Shown piece after piece: positions 5,532 to 11,921 of a DNA stretch of 15,141 bases. The position numbers and the translations under genes were made by a program. The DNA is from Sedimentisphaerales bacterium (lineage in GTDB: Bacteria > Planctomycetota > Phycisphaerae > Sedimentisphaerales > Anaerobacaceae), in NCBI GenBank assembly GCA_016933985.1, contig JAFGTU010000469.1:1-15141 (forward strand). The letters run 5' to 3'. Each line of letters starts with the position of its first letter. Position 1 is the first letter of the stretch. The notes under the pieces are model-generated. The model did no database searches and was not told the DNA's origin. It saw nothing but the letters and a program-made list of their open reading frames with translations.

Positions 5532-6611
5532 ATGGCTGATGTTACATTCATTACCGGTGATGGAATAGGGCCTGAAATCGCAGAGGCTACGCGCAGGTGC
5601 ATTGATGCAACCGGGGCGGGCATCAACTGGGACATCGTCGAGGCCGGCTCCGACGTTATGGAGCGGCTCGGAACCCCCCTGCCGGAGGCAACCGTCGAAT
5701 CGATAAAGAGAAACGGCATCGCAATCAAGGCCCCGATCACCACGCCCGTCGGCACGGGCTTTAGGAGCATAAACGTCCACCTCCGCCAAACGCTCGACCT
5801 CTATGCCTGCCTGCGGCCCTGCAAGAGCTACGAAGGCGTCCGCAGCAGATACTCCGATATCGACCTGGTCGTCGTCCGCGAGAACACCGAGGACCTCTAC
5901 GCAGGCATCGAATACGAAAAGGGCAAAGACGATACCAACGAGATAATCGACTGGATCAACAAGCACACCACCCGCCATATCACGAAGGATTCCGGCATAA
6001 GCATCAAGCCGATCTCGGTGACTGGGACGCGGCGGATCGTCCGCTTCGCCTTCGACTACGCCCGCAGGCTCGGCCGAAAGAAAGTCACCAGCGTCCACAA
6101 GGCCAACATCATGAAATTCTCCGACGGCCTCTGGCTCGACGTCAGCCGCCAGGTCGCCAAGGAATACGCCGACATCGAATTCGAGGACCGCATCGTCGAT
6201 AATATGTGCATGCAGCTCATTCAAAAGCCCGAACTCTACGACGTCCTCGTCCTGCCCAATCTCTACGGCGATATAGTCAGCGACCTTTGTGCAGGTCTGG
6301 TCGGCGGTTTAGGCGTAGCGCCCGGCGGAAACATCGGCGATAAAGCCGCAATCTTCGAGGCCACGCACGGCTCCGCACCCAAATACAAGGGCCTAAACAA
6401 GGTCAACCCGACGGCCCTTATTCTGAGCGGCGTGATGATGCTGCGCCACTTGGGCAAGACCGAAGAGGCCCTGAAACTGGAGAACGCCGTAGCCGCCGTA
6501 ATCGCAGAGGGCAAGAACGTAACCTACGACATGAAGCCCAACCGTGACGACCCCACGGCAGTAGGGACAAGCCAAATGGCAGATGCGATTATCGAGAAAA
6601 TCAGAGAATAA
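5532..6611 (+). CDS. icd: Isocitrate dehydrogenase (beta-decarboxylating dehydrogenase family)
   Basis: This 359-residue enzyme oxidatively decarboxylates isocitrate to 2-oxoglutarate in the TCA cycle. Visible motifs are GDGIGPEI (9-16), S79-I-N81-VHL-R85 for substrate binding (S79 corresponds to the regulatory Ser of E. coli Icd), RENTEDLYAGIE, HKANIMK, YGDIVSDL for metal and substrate, and EATHGSAPKY in the cofactor loop. The size is that of the short NAD-IDH / IPMDH type, but K284-Y285 and Y332 match the NADP-binding residues of E. coli Icd (K344, Y345, Y391), while P336 replaces R395. Cofactor choice is therefore uncertain. The ATG at 5532 has GGAG nine bases upstream. A TTG five codons earlier overlaps that RBS and is rejected. 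Confidence 0.9.
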   Translation: MADVTFITGDGIGPEIAEATRRCIDATGAGINWDIVEAGSDVMERLGTPLPEATVESIKRNGIAIKAPITTPVGTGFRSINVHLRQTLDLYACLRPCKSYEGVRSRYSDIDLVVVRENTEDLYAGIEYEKGKDDTNEIIDWINKHTTRHITKDSGISIKPISVTGTRRIVRFAFDYARRLGRKKVTSVHKANIMKFSDGLWLDVSRQVAKEYADIEFEDRIVDNMCMQLIQKPELYDVLVLPNLYGDIVSDLCAGLVGGLGVAPGGNIGDKAAIFEATHGSAPKYKGLNKVNPTALILSGVMMLRHLGKTEEALKLENAVAAVIAEGKNVTYDMKPNRDDPTAVGTSQMADAIIEKIRE

Positions 6612-6698
6612 GACGCTGCCCCAGTGCAGCCGAACATATTTCCGTTTTGTGCGTATGAGAGTTTAATTCTTTGCCGATAAAGAGTCATGGAGTGCCAA

Positions 6699-7400
6699 AT
6701 GAACATACGCAAAGTCGGACAATTCATTCGCAAGGTGTGCAAGGACTGGTGGAAAACGGCCTTTTTCATCATTTTCGTCATAATCCCTGTCAAATCGAGC
6801 TTAGCCGACTGGAACTGGGTCCCCACCGGCTCCATGATTCCGACGATAATCGAGGGCGACCTCGTCTATGTCAATAAGGTCGCTTACGACCTCAGAATCC
6901 CGTTTACAATGCACCGCTTGGCCAAATGGTCGAACCCTGCCACCGGGGATATTGTGATTTGCTTCTCTCCGGATGACGATACGCGGTTGGTCAAACGGGT
7001 AATCGGCCTGCCGGGTGATACTATCGAAATGAAAAGAAACGTGCTTCTGATAAACGGCCAACCCGCCTCATACAGCGGAATCGACCCAAGCTGCTCCGAG
7101 TACCTGCCCGCAAAGCTCAAGGATGCCGCCGTATTCGCCACCGAAGACCTTGACGGCTGCGAGCATGCGGTAATGAGCATACCCTCGATCCCCGCTGCGA
7201 GAGAATTCGGGCCTGTTACCGTCCCTGCCCGCAGCTACTTCGTTATGGGCGACAACCGCGACAACAGCAAGGATTCTCGATATTTCGGCTTCGTCGATAG
7301 AGATGCCATCGTCGGCAGAGCGACGCGGATTCTTGTTTCCTTAGACATCGCCGACAAATACGAGCCCCGCCTGAAAAGATTCCTCGCCCCCCTCGATTGA
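6699..7400 (+). CDS. lepB: Signal peptidase I
   Basis: This 233-residue membrane-bound serine protease removes Sec signal peptides. One N-terminal TM segment (about 18-36, WWKTAFFIIFVIIPVKSSL) is followed by the catalytic domain. Box B PTGSMIPT carries the nucleophile S45, box D TRLVKRVIGLPGD carries the general base K99, and box E GDNRDNSKDSRYFGFV begins at about residue 184. The start at 6699 has GGAG six bases upstream. An in-frame ATG at 6687 overlaps that RBS and is less likely. The protein has four Cys, including a pair in the inserted segment between boxes D and E (about 132 and 154), unusual for LepB and possibly a periplasmic disulfide. It stands between icd and lpxK with gaps on both sides. 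Confidence 0.93.
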   Translation: MNIRKVGQFIRKVCKDWWKTAFFIIFVIIPVKSSLADWNWVPTGSMIPTIIEGDLVYVNKVAYDLRIPFTMHRLAKWSNPATGDIVICFSPDDDTRLVKRVIGLPGDTIEMKRNVLLINGQPASYSGIDPSCSEYLPAKLKDAAVFATEDLDGCEHAVMSIPSIPAAREFGPVTVPARSYFVMGDNRDNSKDSRYFGFVDRDAIVGRATRILVSLDIADKYEPRLKRFLAPLD

Positions 7401-7403
7401 CGA

Positions 7404-7430
7404 TTAGCCCGCGCCGCTGTGGTGCGGGTC
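7404..7430 (+). repeat. Possible third REP-like hairpin after lepB
   Basis: TTAG (7404-7407) is followed at once by an 8-bp stem CCCGCGCC (7408-7415) / GGTGCGGG (7421-7428, one G-T wobble) with loop GCTGT. The TTAG foot, the GC-only stem and the shared CTGTGG around the loop resemble the two copies flanking the transposase. It starts four bases after the lepB stop and has no T-run, so an ordinary terminator is less likely. Confidence 0.4.
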
Positions 7431-7540
7431 ACCTGAGCCTGGTAAACCTCACAGATTCCGGCCCGGCCCCCGCCCAAATAGATGATGACAACGCGCCCGA
7501 AAACTGGTAAAAGGGCTTCGGTTTTCAAGGAACGCACAGG

Positions 7541-8656
7541 TTGAATCAGGAAGATTACCGAAAACTCGTTTCAGGCCAAAGCATCGGCGGGGCGGCTTGG
7601 TCGCTGTTGTGTCTGCTCCTGGGCATCGCGGCCTGCGCATACTCGCTCGTCATACGACTGCGCAACCTGTTTTACTCAAAAGGCTGGTTCAAGACGCATC
7701 GGGTTAATGCCGTGGTCATAAGCATTGGCAACATAACAACCGGCGGGACGGGCAAAACGCCCCTGGTCGCCTGGCTCTGTAACGAGATAGCTCAAAACCC
7801 AAAACTAAGAACTGAGAACTGTCAATGCGCGGTTCTGACGCGCGGCTACAAGGCAACTCAAAACTCCAAACTCAGAACTCAAAACTATTCTGACGAGCCT
7901 GCAATCCTCGCAGAGAGCTGCCCCGGCGTCAAAGTAGTAGTCAATCCCGACCGCGTCGCTGGGGCCGCCGAAGCGATCTCTTTCAGTGCGAATGTACTGG
8001 TGATGGACGACGGCTTTCAGCACCGTCGATTGGCCAGAGACCTCGATATCGTGGCCATCGACGCAACGATGCCTTTCGGCTACAAGAGGATGCTTCCCGC
8101 AGGACTGCTGCGAGAACCCATCACCGCCCTAAAACGCGCCGACGCCGTCGTAATCACCAGGTGCGACCAGGTCACGGAAAACCAATTGACCGAGATTGAA
8201 AATGAAATTCGAGACGTAAAGGCTGACATACTAATCGCAAGATCAATTCACGCGCCTGTTTGTGCAATATCACGCGATGGCGACCGAATCAGCTTTGAGA
8301 AGCTCAAGGGCGAGAAGGTATTCGCATTCTGCGGGATCGGCAATCCAGAGGCCTTCATGAACACCCTCAAGGCCCTCGGAGTCGAACTGCTTGGCTCAAA
8401 GGTATTCGACGACCACCATCATTACACGGAAGCCTGCCTGGCCGAAATCCGCGCGCAGGCCGAGCGGCTGAAGGCCGATTTGATACTGACGACGCAGAAA
8501 GATTGGACAAAAATCGCCCCCATGCTAAAGGGCGAAAGACACCCCTTATTCGTATTTCTGGCCATCGAGATCAGATTCCGGACCGGGCAGGATAGATTAA
8601 GGGGCTTGATTGAACACGCGATCACTGGTAGAATCCATGCCAAGCAGATGAGGTAA
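7541..8656 (+). CDS. lpxK: Tetraacyldisaccharide 4'-kinase
   Basis: This 371-residue kinase adds the 4'-phosphate to the lipid A disaccharide at the inner membrane. It has the N-terminal membrane-associated helix (about 17-38), the P-loop GNITTGGTGKTP (63-74), VLTRGYK (98-104) and the catalytic/structural DDGFQHRRLARDLDIVAID (from 156). The start is TTG at 7541 with AAGGA about nine bases upstream. The first residues, NQEDYRKLVSGQ, fit normal LpxK N-termini and no better start exists. Two short segments, QNPKLRTENCQ (85-95) and QNSKLRTQNY (107-116), are encoded by degenerate heptanucleotide repeats and look like insertions on either side of VLTRGY. It is the first gene of the envelope run, 34 bases before hldE, and implies lipid A synthesis. 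Confidence 0.92.
   Translation: MNQEDYRKLVSGQSIGGAAWSLLCLLLGIAACAYSLVIRLRNLFYSKGWFKTHRVNAVVISIGNITTGGTGKTPLVAWLCNEIAQNPKLRTENCQCAVLTRGYKATQNSKLRTQNYSDEPAILAESCPGVKVVVNPDRVAGAAEAISFSANVLVMDDGFQHRRLARDLDIVAIDATMPFGYKRMLPAGLLREPITALKRADAVVITRCDQVTENQLTEIENEIRDVKADILIARSIHAPVCAISRDGDRISFEKLKGEKVFAFCGIGNPEAFMNTLKALGVELLGSKVFDDHHHYTEACLAEIRAQAERLKADLILTTQKDWTKIAPMLKGERHPLFVFLAIEIRFRTGQDRLRGLIEHAITGRIHAKQMR
7791..7825 (+). repeat. Degenerate heptanucleotide array 1 inside lpxK
   Basis: Five consecutive 7-mers are visible: CTCAAAA, CCCAAAA, CTAAGAA, CTGAGAA and CTGTCAA, variants of CTCARAA. They are read in frame within lpxK as part of a polar segment before the conserved VLTRGY motif. Confidence 0.7.
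7857..7891 (+). repeat. Degenerate heptanucleotide array 2 inside lpxK
   Basis: The 7-mers CTCAAAA, CTCCAAA, CTCAGAA and CTCAAAA are followed by a decayed unit CTATTCT. The array begins exactly 66 bases after array 1, so both are read in the same codon phase and encode near-identical peptides (NPKLRTEN and NSKLRTQN). Confidence 0.7.
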
Positions 8657-8690
8657 GATGATAAGGACAAGAAACAGTAAAGAGCCCTAA

Positions 8691-10163
8691 ATGTACGAGA
8701 ACCTGCTCAAGACCGTAAATAATCTCGGCTCGCCCCGCGTGCTCATCGTCGGCGACTTCATGCTCGACATCTACGTTTACGGCGACGCTGTCAGAATAAG
8801 CCCCGAGGCCCCCGTGCCGGTGCTCAGAGTCACGCAGACCGAGTATCGCTGCGGAGGAGCCGCATCCGTTGCAGCGGACCTCGCCGCTTTGGGCGCAAAG
8901 CCAATCTGCATCGGCGCTGTCGGCTGCGATGAGAACGGCAAGATACTCACCGACAAACTAACGGAAATCGGCGCCGACATCGCCGGCATCGTCAAAACAA
9001 CCGACCGCCCCACCGTCAGCAAGCAAAGGCTAATCGGCCTGGCCCAGCACCGTCATCGCCAGGTCTTGATGAGGATCGACCATGAATCGACCCACCCGCT
9101 GCCGGACGAATTCTGCCAGCAGATTCTCGATGCCTACCGCAACGCGCTCGCCGGCGCCGACATAGTCTGCCTCCAGGACTACGACAAGGGCCTGCTCACG
9201 GCGGCTCTATGCGAGGAAATGATAGAGCTTGCAACCCGGGCTGGCAAAAAGATCCTCGTGGACCCGGCCCTCACAGGCGACTACTCGAAATACGCCGCAG
9301 CCACGGTAATTACCCCAAACCGCAAAGAGGCGTCAACGGCGGTCGGCTTCGAGATTGAAGATGCCGAATCCGCAGCAAAGGCGGCACAAATACTAAGAGA
9401 AAGGCTCAATGTCCAAGCGGTAGTTCTCACCTTGGACAAGGAAGGCGCATACCTTGAAACAAACAACATAAGCCAAATCGTCCCCACCAGGCCGCGCAGT
9501 GTTTACGATGTCACCGGAGCCGGAGATATGGTGCTCGCCACGCTCGCCGCGGCCCTGACCGCCGACTGTGATTACATCACCGCCGTGCGACTCGCAAACA
9601 TCACCGGCGGCATCGAGGTCGAAAAATTCGGAACCGCAACCGTAGCCATCGAAGAGGTTATCAACGAAATTATGGCCGAGAAACGCGGCAAAACAGGAAA
9701 GCTGCGGCCCCTCGACGCGCTCCTCGACGAGCTTGACTGGCATAGAAGACAAGACCAGACCATCGTCTTCACAAACGGCTGCTTCGACGTCCTCCATAGA
9801 GGGCACGTCGAATACCTCAAATTCACAAAGCAGCAGGGTGACATCGTCGTTCTCGGCCTGAACTCCGATGATTCGGTAAGAGCCATAAAGGGACCCACTC
9901 GACCAATAAACAGCCAGCGCGACCGTGCGGAGGTCATCGCCGCTTTGGAGTGTATCGACTACATCACACTTTTTGACGAGCCGACCCCGATAAATCTCAT
10001 CCAGAGAATAAAGCCCGACGTCCTCGTCAAAGGCGAGGATTGGGCAACCAAGGGCGTCGTCGGAAGAGAATTTGTCGAAGCCCGCGGCGGAAAAGTCGTC
10101 CTCGCGCCGCTGGTCAAAGGCAAAAGCTCCACCGCAACAATAGAAAAGATCAAATCACTATAG
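8691..10163 (+). CDS. hldE: Bifunctional heptose-7-phosphate kinase / heptose-1-phosphate adenylyltransferase
   Basis: This 490-residue cytoplasmic enzyme has both HldE domains in the E. coli order. Residues about 1-320 are a PfkB-type kinase with GDFMLDIYVYG near the start, RCGGAASVAADLAALGA, and D273-VTGAGD279 holding the catalytic Asp. Residues about 350-490 are the cytidylyltransferase-like domain with TNGCFDVLHRGH (361-372, HxGH motif) and VLGLNSDDSV. It phosphorylates D-glycero-D-manno-heptose-7-phosphate at C1 and later adenylylates the 1-phosphate. Length is close to the E. coli enzyme (477). AAGAG lies six bases before the ATG. It is followed by gmhA after 11 bases and by the gmhB-like gene, forming a heptose precursor operon. 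Confidence 0.95.
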   Translation: MYENLLKTVNNLGSPRVLIVGDFMLDIYVYGDAVRISPEAPVPVLRVTQTEYRCGGAASVAADLAALGAKPICIGAVGCDENGKILTDKLTEIGADIAGIVKTTDRPTVSKQRLIGLAQHRHRQVLMRIDHESTHPLPDEFCQQILDAYRNALAGADIVCLQDYDKGLLTAALCEEMIELATRAGKKILVDPALTGDYSKYAAATVITPNRKEASTAVGFEIEDAESAAKAAQILRERLNVQAVVLTLDKEGAYLETNNISQIVPTRPRSVYDVTGAGDMVLATLAAALTADCDYITAVRLANITGGIEVEKFGTATVAIEEVINEIMAEKRGKTGKLRPLDALLDELDWHRRQDQTIVFTNGCFDVLHRGHVEYLKFTKQQGDIVVLGLNSDDSVRAIKGPTRPINSQRDRAEVIAALECIDYITLFDEPTPINLIQRIKPDVLVKGEDWATKGVVGREFVEARGGKVVLAPLVKGKSSTATIEKIKSL

Positions 10164-10174
10164 GACGAATCGTG

Positions 10175-10759
10175 ATGAGCCGTAGTTCCGCTGAGATAGT
10201 TGCCAAGACTCTTGCCGCCCACGAGCAGCTTCTCAATCAATTTCGGCAAAACAACGCCGAGACAATCGCCGGCGCCGCAGAAATGATCACAGACGCCTTG
10301 AAGAATGGCGGCACAGTCTATATCTGCGGCAACGGAGGCTCAGCCGCCGACGCCCAGCACATAGCCGCCGAGCTTGTCGGGAGATTCACCCGCGAGCGAA
10401 GGGCCCTGCCAGCCATCGCCCTCTCCACGGACACCTCGATACTGACGTCCATCGCCAACGACTACGCCTATGAAAAGGTCTTTGCCCGCCAGGTGGAGGC
10501 CCTGGTCAAAGCCGGCGACGTCCTCTGGGCGTTCTCCACCAGCGGCGCATCCGCAAACGTTATCGGCGCCGCCAAATTAGCCAGGGAAAAAGGCGCTTCG
10601 CTGCTCGCCTTTACCGGCAGGCCGGACACGGCACTCGAACGACTCGCCGACATTTGCATTTGCGCAGGCAGCGAATCCACCGCCAGGAGCCAGGAAATCC
10701 ATCAACTGGCCTACCACGTAATCTGCGACCTTGTTGAAATGAGCTTTGCCGATAGCTGA
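10175..10759 (+). CDS. gmhA: Sedoheptulose-7-phosphate isomerase
   Basis: This 194-residue SIS-domain isomerase makes D-glycero-D-manno-heptose-7-phosphate, the first step of heptose synthesis. The signature CGNGGSAADAQHIAAELVGRF starts at C51. The Zn/catalytic set of E. coli GmhA (H61, E65, Q172, H180) is matched by H62, E66, Q173 (SQEIH) and H181 (YHVICD). The SIS phosphate loop FSTSGASANV is present. The start is the ATG at 10175 with AGGA nine bases upstream. A GTG one codon earlier is possible, and the longer open frame upstream only overlaps hldE out of frame. It sits tightly between hldE and the gmhB-like gene. Confidence 0.94.
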   Translation: MSRSSAEIVAKTLAAHEQLLNQFRQNNAETIAGAAEMITDALKNGGTVYICGNGGSAADAQHIAAELVGRFTRERRALPAIALSTDTSILTSIANDYAYEKVFARQVEALVKAGDVLWAFSTSGASANVIGAAKLAREKGASLLAFTGRPDTALERLADICICAGSESTARSQEIHQLAYHVICDLVEMSFADS

Positions 10760-10781
10760 ACGCCGCACGGATTCGAGACCT

Positions 10782-11894
10782 ATGTCCAACAAAGCCATAT
10801 TTATGGATCGTGACGACACGCTAATCGAGGACCCCGGCTACTTGAGCGACCCAAGCCAGGTGAAGCTGCTCCCCGGCGTGCCGAGAGCGCTCATCCAGCT
10901 CAAGGATATGGGCTATAAGCTCATCGTCGCCACCAACCAGTCGGCGGTGGCACGCGGAATCATCACGGAAAAAGTCCTCCGCCAAATCCACGACCGGCTC
11001 GAACACCTGCTCGCCCGGCAGAATGCCCGTCTCGACGCAATCTACTACTGCCCTTATCATCCTGAGGGCAGCGTCGCAAAATTCCGCAGGGACAGTGACT
11101 GCAGAAAACCAAATCCCGGAATGCTGCTCACCGCCGCCGATGAATTGGATATTGACCTTGCCGAGTCATGGATGATCGGCAACGCCGGCCACGACATCGA
11201 AGCGGGCCTGCGCGCGGGATGCAAGACCATATTGATCGATGTTCCTTCGCGGCAAAGGCAAGTCCGGCCGGACGACCCCACTGCCCACTACCAGGCTGTC
11301 AACATCATCGAAGCGGCAAACATAATAAAGAAATACAATCGTCGCCCGGAAGACTCGGCTGCTCCGGAGCCGCAATCGCCCGACGAAACCACACCGGAAC
11401 CTGAGCCCGACGACCCGGCAATAAGAAACGCTGAGCCTCTAACAACAGAGCCACAGGCTATCCCTAACCATCCCGAATCCCGAATCGATCAACCGGCGAT
11501 GTCCCGCCAGACGCAACCATTAGCCACGGCACCGGCGGACCCGGCGCCCGAACAGACACACCCCGCCGACCAGACCCAACAGCATCAGCCGCAGCAATCG
11601 GAATACCACGAGAATTCCAGGCCGGACAGCGCGGCCGAAACCACCCAGCAATTGCTCACAAAAATCCTCGACCAGCTAAAAGCCGCACAGCGAAGCGACA
11701 TGTTCAGCGAGTTCTCGACGTGGAGATTCATGGCCGGCGCCGTCCTGGGCCTTGTCGTCCTCTGTATGCTCATTACGGTATATCTCCTGATGAGTCCCAA
11801 TAGAAAGGATACTTCGGTGCTGATTGGCCTGGGATTCGCCACTGTTCTCCAGCTCATGTCACTGACTTTTCTTGTGATGCAGGACCGCAAGTAA
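10782..11894 (+). CDS. gmhB: GmhB-like HAD phosphatase fused to a Pro/Gln-rich linker and two C-terminal TM helices
   Basis: This 370-residue protein is about twice the size of normal GmhB. Residues 1-180 form the HAD domain: D9-R-D11-D-T (nucleophile and acid), ATNQSAVARG (50-59), CRKPNPGML (107-115) and GNAGHDIEAG (133-142). Residues about 190-295 are a low-complexity linker rich in P, E, Q and T. A helical segment TTQQLLTKILDQLKAAQ follows, then TM helices about 316-337 and 346-366. The expected role is dephosphorylating heptose-1,7-bisphosphate at C7. Oddities: positions matching two zinc ligands of E. coli GmhB are Tyr92 and Ser105 (C90 and C107 kept), and the usual GD of motif IV is G133-N134. 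The ATG at 10782 lies 22 bases after gmhA; RBS is weak. The phosphatase may be membrane-tethered. Confidence 0.85.
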   Translation: MSNKAIFMDRDDTLIEDPGYLSDPSQVKLLPGVPRALIQLKDMGYKLIVATNQSAVARGIITEKVLRQIHDRLEHLLARQNARLDAIYYCPYHPEGSVAKFRRDSDCRKPNPGMLLTAADELDIDLAESWMIGNAGHDIEAGLRAGCKTILIDVPSRQRQVRPDDPTAHYQAVNIIEAANIIKKYNRRPEDSAAPEPQSPDETTPEPEPDDPAIRNAEPLTTEPQAIPNHPESRIDQPAMSRQTQPLATAPADPAPEQTHPADQTQQHQPQQSEYHENSRPDSAAETTQQLLTKILDQLKAAQRSDMFSEFSTWRFMAGAVLGLVVLCMLITVYLLMSPNRKDTSVLIGLGFATVLQLMSLTFLVMQDRK

Positions 11895-11921
11895 TGCCGC
11901 CCCAAAAAGGCTCAACCCTCT

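Noticed and set aside
5484..6224. Minus-strand open frame (246 codons) under the isocitrate dehydrogenase gene
   Set aside because: It is antisense to a gene with full motif coverage. Its Val/Asp/Gly-rich translation is typical of a shadow frame.
6614..6630. GCTGC / GCAGC inverted repeat after icd
   Set aside because: It has only five pairs and no T-tract, which is expected by chance in GC-rich sequence.
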